A stretch of 64,000 nucleotides of DNA from Geomonas sp. RF6 (GTDB taxonomy: Bacteria; Desulfobacterota; Desulfuromonadia; Geobacterales; Geobacteraceae): positions 3,493,001 through 3,557,000 of the forward strand of contig NZ_CP087999.1 of NCBI RefSeq assembly GCF_021044625.1, written 5' to 3'. A model generated the notes under the pieces. The model searched no databases. It was not told where the DNA came from and saw only the letters and a list, made by a program, of their open reading frames with translations. Below are positions 30,425 to 37,783 of this stretch, piece after piece (positions within the stretch are counted from its first letter, which is position 1; each line of letters begins with the position of its first letter). The translations under genes were made by a program, and so were the position numbers.

Positions 30425-32620
30425 ATGGATCGCTACGCCTACCTCGCCACCGGCCGACTCGCCACCCTCATGCAGGGGCTCACCAGGCTCCGCGTGCGCC
30501 TCCACAACCGCACCTTTATCCCCGGCGGCTCGGTAGTCTTCGTGGTGAACCGTTTCACGAGGCTGGAGACGCTCCTCGTGCCGTTCCATCTCTGCCGCCT
30601 CACCGGCAGTCCCGTCTGGTCCCTCGCGGACTCCTCCTTTTGCGCACCCCCCTTCGAAAACCTCCTTCTTCGCGCCGGAACCGTTTGCACCGCGAATCCG
30701 GACCGGGAGCGGCAGATGGTGAAGCCGCTCCTTGCCGGGCAGGCGAACTGGGTCACCTATCTCGACGAAAATGCCGGGCCTGGAAGTAGCGCAGAATCCC
30801 GCACCGGGAACCTCCTCCTGCATCCTGCGGCGCTCGCCGTGCGGACCGAATTTTACCGGCAGCGCCTCCTTCGCCTCTCCCGGAGCGCCCCTGACGAGGT
30901 TGCGAGGATCGCGGAACTCCTGCAGATGGAGCCGGTGGCTGCCGAGGGGAGAAAAATCTTTCTCGTGCCGGTCAATCTCTCCTGCTATCCGCTGCGGGCG
31001 CGGGACAAGGTGCTGGTCTTCCTTGCGGAACTCTTTTCCGAGGGAGCAGCGCCACGCACGGAGGAGATCCTCTCCGAGGGGACGATGCTCTTTTCCTCCG
31101 TCGACATCGACATGCGCTTCGGAGCGCCGCTGGAGGTGACGGACTTCCTTGCGCACCCCCTCATCCAGCGCGACATCCGCTCCCTTCTCCCCCTCGATTT
31201 CGACAGGAAGCTTTCCTCGCTCCCCCTCCTGCGGCAGGGGGTGAAGAGGCTCATGGACCTCTGCCTTGCGCGGCTCCACGCCGCTACCACCATCAATCAC
31301 GACCACCTCTTCGCCTCGCTTCTCAGCGCCATCCCCTTGCGCAGCATAGGGGAAGAGGACTTTCGCCGCAGGATCTATCTCCTCGCCTCCTCGGTGAAGG
31401 AAAGGGGAGTGCCGTGCCACCGGACGCTGGAAAAGGACCAGGTGGCGCTCCTTACCGACGACCGCCATCACCGCTATCGTGATTTCCTGGAGGTGGCGGA
31501 GGAAAAGGGGGGGGTGACACAGATAGGGGAACGGCTGGTAAAGGGGGGGCACGATCCGGTTGGCGACCCGTTAAAACTCCTGGCGCATCAGGTGCGTCCG
31601 CTGCAGGTGCTGCAGCGGGAGGTGTGGAAAGTCGCCTGGATGCCGGAGTGGCTGGTGCGTCGGCGTGTTGTGGAGAGGGTGGAGCGGCAGGCACTTGCGG
31701 AATTCGACGAGGACTACAGCCGCTTCTCCCGGCCGAAGGAGAGGAAGGGGCGCGACATCGGGGCGCCGCTCCTTCTGAAGGGGCGCTCCCGCGACCTCGG
31801 GGTCGTCCTCGTGCACGGCTTCCTCGCTGCGCCGGCGGAAGTCGCCGAACTGGCGCGATACCTCCACTCGCAGGGACTCTGGGTCTACCTGGTGCGGCTG
31901 AAGGGGCACGGCACCGCGCCGGAGGACCTCGCCCTGCGCACCCGGAAGGACTGGATGGAGTCGGTGGACCGCGGCTATGCGCTCATGAAAGGGATCTGCC
32001 GCGCAGTCGTTCTGGGAGGCTTCTCCTTCGGAGGGGGGATCGCGCTAGACTGCGCCAGTCGTGTCAGGGGCGTGGCGGGGGTGTTCGCGGTCTGCCCGCC
32101 TCACCGGCTCATGGACATCTCCTCCCGCTTCGTCCCCGCCATGGCCGTGTGGAACCGGGTCATGCACTTTCTGAAGCTGCGGGGGGTGAAGATGGAGTAC
32201 GCCCAGATCGTCCCGGAGCGGCCGCAGATAAACTACCACCGCCTGCCGATCCGCGCGGTCTGGGAGCTGGAGCTTTTCATGAGGCAACTGGAGCGAAAGC
32301 TTGCAGCGATCTCCGTTCCCGCCCTCGTGGTGCAGGCGGACTTCGACCCGGTTGTCGATCCGCGCGGCTCGCGGCGCCTCTTCGAGATGCTGGGGAGTGG
32401 CGAGAAGAAGTACCGCATCTTTCCCCGCAGGCGCCACGGGATCCTCGCAGGGGAGGGGGCGGAGGAGGTGCATGCCGCGATAGCGGAGTTCGTCCGAAAC
32501 CTGGCTGCCTCGGGACGGGAGGGGCGGGTCGTCGATCCGCGTGTGGCGCTGGTCGGGAAGATGTTCACAATCGCCTGCAAATCTGCTACAAGGGGGATAT
32601 GGTTGCGCTCTCAGAGATAG
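30425..32620 (+). CDS. PlsB-like domain fused to alpha/beta hydrolase
   Basis: 731 residues. Residues 1-400 align with the glycerol-3-phosphate/acyl-ACP acyltransferase fold: GGSVVFVVNRFTRLETLL sits where acyltransferases have NHxxxxDTLL, but the catalytic His is Arg43 and the Asp is Glu48, so this half is probably not an active acyltransferase. Residues about 460-710 are an alpha/beta hydrolase: VVLVHGF (oxyanion), nucleophile S534 in GGFSFGGG, Asp in ADFDPVVD, and His in RRRHGI. The protein may be a lipase or acyl hydrolase with a lipid-binding front half. It lies between a glycerophosphodiesterase and a HAD phosphatase. Substrate unknown. Confidence 0.8.
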   Translation: MDRYAYLATGRLATLMQGLTRLRVRLHNRTFIPGGSVVFVVNRFTRLETLLVPFHLCRLTGSPVWSLADSSFCAPPFENLLLRAGTVCTANPDRERQMVKPLLAGQANWVTYLDENAGPGSSAESRTGNLLLHPAALAVRTEFYRQRLLRLSRSAPDEVARIAELLQMEPVAAEGRKIFLVPVNLSCYPLRARDKVLVFLAELFSEGAAPRTEEILSEGTMLFSSVDIDMRFGAPLEVTDFLAHPLIQRDIRSLLPLDFDRKLSSLPLLRQGVKRLMDLCLARLHAATTINHDHLFASLLSAIPLRSIGEEDFRRRIYLLASSVKERGVPCHRTLEKDQVALLTDDRHHRYRDFLEVAEEKGGVTQIGERLVKGGHDPVGDPLKLLAHQVRPLQVLQREVWKVAWMPEWLVRRRVVERVERQALAEFDEDYSRFSRPKERKGRDIGAPLLLKGRSRDLGVVLVHGFLAAPAEVAELARYLHSQGLWVYLVRLKGHGTAPEDLALRTRKDWMESVDRGYALMKGICRAVVLGGFSFGGGIALDCASRVRGVAGVFAVCPPHRLMDISSRFVPAMAVWNRVMHFLKLRGVKMEYAQIVPERPQINYHRLPIRAVWELELFMRQLERKLAAISVPALVVQADFDPVVDPRGSRRLFEMLGSGEKKYRIFPRRRHGILAGEGAEEVHAAIAEFVRNLAASGREGRVVDPRVALVGKMFTIACKSATRGIWLRSQR

Positions 32621-33204
32621 CGGCGAGAAGTTCCTGGATCTTCGACCTCGACGGCACACTGACCGTCGCCGTGCACGATTTCGCCGCCATCCGCCGCGCG
32701 CTGGAGATCCCCGCCGGTGCGGACATACTCGGGCACCTCGGCTCCCTCTGCGAGGAGGAGTCGGCAAGCCGCTACCGGCAGCTCGAATTGATGGAAGAGG
32801 AGCTTTGCGTGCAGACGATGGCCGCCACCGGCGCGCTGTCGCTCTTTCAGCTACTCAGGCGGCGCGGGGTGCGCCTAGGGGTGGTAACCCGCAACACCAG
32901 AAGAAACGCCTTGCGCACTCTCGAGCACATAGGGCTTGGCGCCTATTTCCATGCCGGCGACATCCTCGGGCGGGAGGAGGCGCTGGCGAAGCCGCACCCG
33001 GATGGAATTTTCAGGCTTGCCAGCCGCTGGGGGGTCGCTGCGAGCGAGACGGTGATGGTCGGGGACTACCGCTTCGATCTCGAGGCGGGACGGGCTGCCG
33101 GGGCGGCAACGGTACATGTGGATGTAAGCGGCGCCTTTCCGTGGCCCGAACTGACCGACGTAGCGGTCGGTTCGCTCGGGGAGCTGGCGCTGCTGATAGG
33201 ATGA
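32599..33204 (+). CDS. HAD-family phosphatase
   Basis: 201 residues, cytoplasmic. HAD motif I FDLDGTL near residue 15 supplies the nucleophilic Asp; motif II is VVTRNT; motif III Lys lies in EALAKPHPDG; motif IV is MVGDYRFDLEAG. A small helical cap follows motif I, as in phosphoglycolate phosphatase/beta-phosphoglucomutase types. The ATG at 32599 is preceded by AGGGGG and overlaps the previous gene by 22 bases, so translation is coupled. With the two upstream genes it could dephosphorylate a lipid-derived headgroup; the substrate is not readable from sequence. Confidence 0.88.
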   Translation: MVALSEIAARSSWIFDLDGTLTVAVHDFAAIRRALEIPAGADILGHLGSLCEEESASRYRQLELMEEELCVQTMAATGALSLFQLLRRRGVRLGVVTRNTRRNALRTLEHIGLGAYFHAGDILGREEALAKPHPDGIFRLASRWGVAASETVMVGDYRFDLEAGRAAGAATVHVDVSGAFPWPELTDVAVGSLGELALLIG

Positions 33205-33243
33205 GAGACGAGGAAGGGAAAGGAGAGGTAAGGTGACAGAGGT

Positions 33244-34191
33244 TTGAGAGGTTCAGATACGGCCAAAGACGCCGGCACGGGTATGACGCCGATTCCTGCC
33301 GAGGCGGCCATGATCGTGGCTCATTACGGCGTCGCGGTGGAAGTCGCCTTCCCCGGGGGGGAGCGCCGCACCGTCCGGGTAAAGCGCAACTCCGGGCATG
33401 TAGTGGGGGATTACGTCACCGTCTCCGGCGAAACGCTGGAGCGGCTCCCCAGAAGGACCGAACTCAGACGGCGCGACGCCCGCGGCTCCGTTCGGCTTGT
33501 GGCCGCGAACCTCGACACACTGGGGGTGGTCCTTGCTCCCGCCTCTCCCACCGGTTTCGCCGACCGTGCCATTATCGCGGCGCGGGCGGCGGATCTTGCC
33601 CCCTTCCTCGTGGTGAACAAGTGCGATCTCCCCGAGTCGCGGCAGCTTGCCGCCATGATGCGCGATACGTACGGCTCCAGCACGGAGATCTTTTCCGTCA
33701 GCGCGGTGCGCGGCGACGGCCTCGATGACCTGCACGCCTTTCTGGCCCAGGGGCACCGCGGCGCGTTCGTGGGGAGCACGGGGGTAGGGAAGAGCTCCCT
33801 TTTGAACGCGCTCATCCCGGACATCGATCTGAAGGTCGGCGCTCTGAGCGAATACCACGGCATGGGGCGCCACACCACGACGGTTTCCACCCTGCACCAG
33901 GTACCGGGGGGGGGGGAGCTGGTGGATACTCCGGGATTCCGGGAGTTTGGACTCGTGGAGATCTTTCCGGAGGATGTGGTGGCGCACTTCCCGGGGTTCG
34001 AGGATCTGGAGGAGGGGGCCTGCCGTTTCCACAACTGCCGGCACCGCCGCGAGCCGGGGTGCGCGGTCATGGCACTGGTGGAAGAGGGTGCCCTGAGCGC
34101 GGAGCGATACGAGAGGTATCTGGAGATCCTTCAGGAGGCTGAGGCGGAAGAGCAGAGCGCCCAGCGGCGCGCCTGGAAGAACCCGACCTGA
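33244..34191 (+). CDS. rsgA: Ribosome small-subunit-dependent GTPase A
   Basis: 315-residue circularly permuted GTPase that acts late in 30S subunit maturation. Order: N-terminal OB fold (TVRVKRNSGHVVGDYVTV), then the permuted G motifs G4 NKCD, G5 SAVRGDG, G1 GSTGVGKSSLLN, and G3 DTPGFREFGL, and a C-terminal zinc knuckle with three Cys and a His (CRFHNCRHRREPGC). The TTG at 33244 has GAGAGG-like sequence upstream; the ATG at 33283 is an alternative start. It is closely followed by the 34223 gene. Confidence 0.94.
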   Translation: MRGSDTAKDAGTGMTPIPAEAAMIVAHYGVAVEVAFPGGERRTVRVKRNSGHVVGDYVTVSGETLERLPRRTELRRRDARGSVRLVAANLDTLGVVLAPASPTGFADRAIIAARAADLAPFLVVNKCDLPESRQLAAMMRDTYGSSTEIFSVSAVRGDGLDDLHAFLAQGHRGAFVGSTGVGKSSLLNALIPDIDLKVGALSEYHGMGRHTTTVSTLHQVPGGGELVDTPGFREFGLVEIFPEDVVAHFPGFEDLEEGACRFHNCRHRREPGCAVMALVEEGALSAERYERYLEILQEAEAEEQSAQRRAWKNPT

Positions 34192-34222
34192 TGAAATGAG
34201 GGGGTTACCCCGTGGAGGATCT

Positions 34223-34924
34223 GTGGCACAGCCGTGGAAGGTACTGGACAAAATTGAGACGGACGAGGGGATACTGGAGCTCAGGCAGCGCGCCGAGGGG
34301 GACTTTCTCATCACGGTAGGAAACCTCGTCCTTATGAACAGCCTCGCCCACCGCTCCGAGGTCGCTCTCGGTGCCCTCGCCTGCGCGGGATTGATGGAGC
34401 GCCCGGCACCGCGGGTGCTGGTCGGGGGGCTGGGGATGGGGTACACCCTGAAGGCGGTGCTGGACAATCTCCCCGCCGACGCCGAGGTCGTCGTCGCCGA
34501 GCTGAACCCGGTGGTGCTCAAGTGGTGTCAGGGGCCCCTCGCTTCCCTCACCGGGAGCGCCGTCACCGACCCCCGGGTCACCGTGGAGATAGCGAACGTG
34601 GCGGACGTGATAAAGAGGTCAGCCAAAGGCGGCGCCACCTTCGACGCCATCGTCCTCGACCTGTACAAGGGGCCGCACGCGAAGACCCTCCCCTCCGACC
34701 CGCTCTACGGGGCAGGCGCCATAGACCGGGCCCGCGCCGCATTGAAGCCGGGAGGCGCATTCGCGATCTGGGGAGAGAATTACGACGAAGGGTTCGCCCG
34801 GCGCCTCTCCGCAGCCGGTTTTTCAGTCACCTCGGAGCGTCCGGGGCGCGGTGGCCTGCGCCACGTCGTCTTTCTGGCGCGACTGCCCCAGGGGAAAAGT
34901 CTGGCGAAAGGGAAGGGGCGCTAG
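34223..34924 (+). CDS. Spermidine-synthase-like methyltransferase-fold protein
   Basis: 233 residues with a Rossmann fold of the spermidine-synthase/class I methyltransferase type: nucleotide-binding loop VLVGGLGMGYTL, acidic residue after strand 2 (VVVAELNP), and strand 4 FDAIVLDLYKGPH. The spermidine-synthase GGGDG loop and the DxTDP putrescine site are altered, so polyamine synthesis is doubtful; an S-adenosylmethionine-dependent methyltransferase is more likely. The GTG at 34223 is preceded by GGAGG at five bases; an ATG at 34196 in the same frame has no such site. It follows rsgA with a 31-base gap. Confidence 0.75.
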   Translation: MAQPWKVLDKIETDEGILELRQRAEGDFLITVGNLVLMNSLAHRSEVALGALACAGLMERPAPRVLVGGLGMGYTLKAVLDNLPADAEVVVAELNPVVLKWCQGPLASLTGSAVTDPRVTVEIANVADVIKRSAKGGATFDAIVLDLYKGPHAKTLPSDPLYGAGAIDRARAALKPGGAFAIWGENYDEGFARRLSAAGFSVTSERPGRGGLRHVVFLARLPQGKSLAKGKGR

Positions 34925-35402
34925 GGGGCGCCCGCACTCGCGCCTGAACGCGCGGCACTAGATCCTCCATCCAGTGCTACCACCGCTTTCTTGCTGCTGC
35001 ACTTTTTGCTCGTTCCCAAGCTCCGGCCTGGGAGCGCACTTGCCCGCGAGGGTGCGCCTCGCCACGCCCGCCTTTTATCCCTGCCGCTGACGCGGATGCA
35101 AAGCTGGAGCTTTGTGCGTTCCCAAGGTGACCTCGGGAACGAGTGAGAGATGCACCTTGGAAACCGGCTCTGCCAGGAACCCGGCACCTCCTGCTTCACG
35201 CACCACCTGTCCCCGTCGCTCCCGCACTCTCTCCAAAGAACACTCACCCTCATAGATCCGCCTTGCCCCCCGGACCGCCGCCGTCACGCCCCGCCTGCTA
35301 TGCAATTCCGGTGACAATCGCCCTCCCAGACGTTGCAATCTCGGCCACTTCCGATATTTTTATAGAAATTTCTAACGTTTTCGCCGTTCAGGAGATGGCG
35401 TT
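34925..35402. repeat. Intergenic stretch with GTTCCCAAG-type repeats
   Basis: 478 bases without a clear gene. An inverted-repeat family is visible: CTCGTTCCCAAGCTCCGGCCTGGGAGCG at 35009-35036 (arms CTCCCAGG-like), a hairpin GCAAAGCTGGAGCTTTGTGC at 35098-35117, and CGTTCCC/GGGAACG arms at 35117-35141. These look like two diverged copies of one dispersed element. The promoter-proximal end (35330-35402) becomes AT-rich and carries the candidate promoter of the next gene. Confidence 0.55.
35333..35360 (+). promoter_or_regulatory. Candidate promoter of the MEDS-PAS gene
   Basis: TTGCAA (35333-35338) and TATTTT (35355-35360), 16 bases apart, in an AT-rich island; an inverted AGAAATTTCT lies just downstream at 35364-35373 and could be an operator. 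Confidence 0.4.
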
Positions 35403-36671
35403 ATGGCTGACAAAAAAGAGGTGACAGCAGATACCCTTACCTTCCAGGAAATCTGTCGCCACGACCACCTCTCCCTCTTTTTCCACGAGGAGGAGGAAAC
35501 CGTGGCACCGGTGACCGAGTTCATCCAGGGGGGGCTGGCACTGGGGGAGCGCTGCGTAGGGATGAACCTGCGCCCCGAGCTGCAGCACCTCCTCGTCAGC
35601 GGGACGACGAGCCCGAAGCAGCGCGCCGCGGTCATCATGCTCTCGAAGGAGGAATCGTTCCTGCGCGGCGGCGCCTTCCACGGAGAAAAGATGCTCCGTT
35701 TCCTCGGCTCCCTGTGCCTCACCAACGGCACCGAGGGGTTCAAAGGAACGCGGCTGATCTGCGACATGGGGTGGGTCGTGCGGGAAGAGGTGGGGCACGG
35801 CCGGTTGACCGAGTTCGAGGCGCATCTGAACTACCTGGCGGCGGACCACGAGCTCACCATCATGTGTCTGTACGACCGCGCCCTTTTCCCTCCGGAGCTT
35901 TTGCTGGAGATCGCAAAGATTCACTCCCACCTGCACCTAGGGGGAAAAGTCTGCCGCAACAGCTTCTTCATCGCGCCGGACCGCTATCTCGTCCCGACCC
36001 GCCGCAGCAGCGAACTGGAAATCTTTCTCAACTCGGTCGAGCAGGCGGCAGGGCTCATGAACGAGCAGGAGAAGCTGCGCCGGGATCTGGAGCAGGCCCA
36101 CGCGACTCTGGCCCAGAAAATTTGCGAGGTATGGAGGGAGGAGGACGCCCTGCGCCGCAGCGAACTGCAGCTTCACGAGAAAAATGAAGCGCTGCAGGAT
36201 TACAAGAGGCGCATCCAGACGATCCTGCAGCACATCCCTCTCATGCTAGGAGCATTCGACAGCAAGAACCGTCTCGTGGCCTGCAACCACGAGTACGAGC
36301 TCGTCACCGGTTTCCGGGCGGAAGAGGTCATGGGGAAGCGCATCGTGGAACTCCTGCTGCTGGATGGAGCCGCCCGCGACGAGATGCTCGCGGCCCACCC
36401 GTCGGACGGGGGGAACTACAGGGACAGGGAGTGGCCCATCGCCTGCAAGGACGGGTCGCTGCGGCAGGTATCGTGGTCGAATATCTCGAGCTTCGTGCGG
36501 ATTCCCGGCTGGAACAATTGGATCGTGGGGCTCGACATAACGGACCGGGTGCAGGCGGAAAACACCGTCAAGGTGCTGAACGACCAGTTGAGGGTACAGG
36601 GGGGGGGCCCGTTGGGATTCGGTGTGGACCCCCTCTCGGAGGCGGGCTCCCCCCGCCAGCCGGCACCGTGA
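35403..36671 (+). CDS. MEDS-domain sensor with PAS domain
   Basis: 422 residues, cytoplasmic. Residues about 10-200 match the MEDS domain (HDHLSLFFHEEEE; then GERCVGMNL; then LRFLGSL and the region ending NSFFIAPDRYL), a sensory module first known from DcmR-type regulators and often fused to kinases. A coiled coil (215-270) joins it to a PAS domain (about 275-390; LGAFDSKNRLVACNHEYELVTGF, ending in WIVGLDITDR). The expected kinase is absent: after VLNDQLRVQ a nine-G tract (36599-36607) is followed by 20 residues of low-complexity sequence and the stop. The kinase is encoded by the next gene in a frame reachable by a one-base shift. AGGAG lies seven bases before the ATG. Confidence 0.85.
   Translation: MADKKEVTADTLTFQEICRHDHLSLFFHEEEETVAPVTEFIQGGLALGERCVGMNLRPELQHLLVSGTTSPKQRAAVIMLSKEESFLRGGAFHGEKMLRFLGSLCLTNGTEGFKGTRLICDMGWVVREEVGHGRLTEFEAHLNYLAADHELTIMCLYDRALFPPELLLEIAKIHSHLHLGGKVCRNSFFIAPDRYLVPTRRSSELEIFLNSVEQAAGLMNEQEKLRRDLEQAHATLAQKICEVWREEDALRRSELQLHEKNEALQDYKRRIQTILQHIPLMLGAFDSKNRLVACNHEYELVTGFRAEEVMGKRIVELLLLDGAARDEMLAAHPSDGGNYRDREWPIACKDGSLRQVSWSNISSFVRIPGWNNWIVGLDITDRVQAENTVKVLNDQLRVQGGGPLGFGVDPLSEAGSPRQPAP
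36599..36607 (+). repeat. G9 homopolymer at the end of the PAS-coding region
   Basis: Nine consecutive G at the point where the PAS-coding sequence loses its family-like character. One extra G, or a -1 ribosomal slip, would put translation into the frame that continues without a stop into the histidine kinase gene at 36752-37669. Confidence 0.7.
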
Positions 36672-36751
36672 CAAGCGGGACCGGATGCCGCAGAAGAAAG
36701 GTGCGGCAGGCCCGGAACAGGCGCTTTAGACGTGGTCGTAAAGGAGCCTTT

Positions 36752-37669
36752 ATGGCCGAGATGCTGAAAGAGAAGACGGCGCCCGAGGAGGGGAAATACT
36801 TGGATCTGGAAAAGGAGCTGACAGACAACATACTGAACGCGCCGCACGCGGACCTGAAGACGGCGGTACACACCTCCCTCGAGTCGATCCGCAACATGCT
36901 CGGCGAGGAGCACGACAGCGCCGAGGTGAACGTGCTGACGCAGCAGATCGAGCGCCTGCTCACGGAGCAGACGGAGAGGCTGGAATCGATAAACCGGGAT
37001 CTGGAGGCATTCAACTACTCGGTCGCCCACGACCTCTGCGCCCCGTTGCGGCGTATCTCCGGCTTCACCCGCGCCCTGCAGGAGCACTACGCCGACAGGC
37101 TCGACCTGGAAGGGATGGATTATCTGGAGAGGATCTTCAAGTCGTCGCAGCAGATGAACGAGCTCATCGACGCGCTCCTGCAGCTTTCGCAGCTTTCGCA
37201 CCTCAATATAAAGAGGGAGCTCGTCGACCTGAGCGAGATCGCCACCGCCACCGCCATCGAGCTCCGGCAGGGGACGCCGGAAAGGGCGGTGGAGTTCGTC
37301 ATTCAGCCACGGGTGCGCACCTTCGGCGACCGGCACCTCCTGGAGATAGCCATGAAGAACCTCTTCAGGAATGCCTGGAAGTTCACCCGCATGAGGGACA
37401 CCTCCCACATAGAGTTCGGAACCACCACCGCCAGCGACGAGAGGACCTGCTTTGTGCGCGACAACGGCATAGGATTCGACATGTCCAACGCGGAACGTAT
37501 GTTTCACGCCTTCCAGCGGCTGCACAACAGCTCTGAGTTCCCCGGCAACGGGATCGGCCTCACCACGGTGCAGCGGATCATTCTGCGCCACGGCGGGCGG
37601 ATCTGGGCGGAAGGGGAGCCGGGGAAGGGCGCCACCTTCTACTTCACCCTGCAGACCTGCATCACCTGA
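36752..37669 (+). CDS. Histidine kinase, cytoplasmic, without sensor domain
   Basis: 305 residues. After about 85 residues of helical linker, the HisKA domain has the phosphorylated His in FNYSVAHDLCAPLRR (Cys replaces the usual Arg); the N box is LFRNAWKFT, G1 is FVRDNGIGFD, and G2 is GNGIGLTTVQRI followed by GKGATFYFTL. This is the bacteriophytochrome/PAS-kinase type that normally follows a sensory module. The ATG at 36752 has AAGGAG six bases upstream, so the kinase can be made alone. The same frame is open back to 36431, past the G9 tract, so a fused MEDS-PAS-kinase is possible. No response regulator is adjacent. Confidence 0.9.
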   Translation: MAEMLKEKTAPEEGKYLDLEKELTDNILNAPHADLKTAVHTSLESIRNMLGEEHDSAEVNVLTQQIERLLTEQTERLESINRDLEAFNYSVAHDLCAPLRRISGFTRALQEHYADRLDLEGMDYLERIFKSSQQMNELIDALLQLSQLSHLNIKRELVDLSEIATATAIELRQGTPERAVEFVIQPRVRTFGDRHLLEIAMKNLFRNAWKFTRMRDTSHIEFGTTTASDERTCFVRDNGIGFDMSNAERMFHAFQRLHNSSEFPGNGIGLTTVQRIILRHGGRIWAEGEPGKGATFYFTLQTCIT

Positions 37670-37783
37670 CCTCACCCGCTTCAGCGCGTATCACCACGCC
37701 GCCGCCGGCACGGCCACCGTCCGGCGGCGGTGCACTTTCACCTTCTGGATCGTGGACCTCATGGACCGGTCATGGAGGGGCTG

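Noticed and set aside
36431-36751. N-terminal extension of the histidine kinase from 36431
   Set aside because: It overlaps PAS coding sequence in another frame and reads as low-complexity Arg/Gly/Pro sequence; AAGGAG supports the ATG at 36752. It is kept only as part of the frameshift hypothesis.
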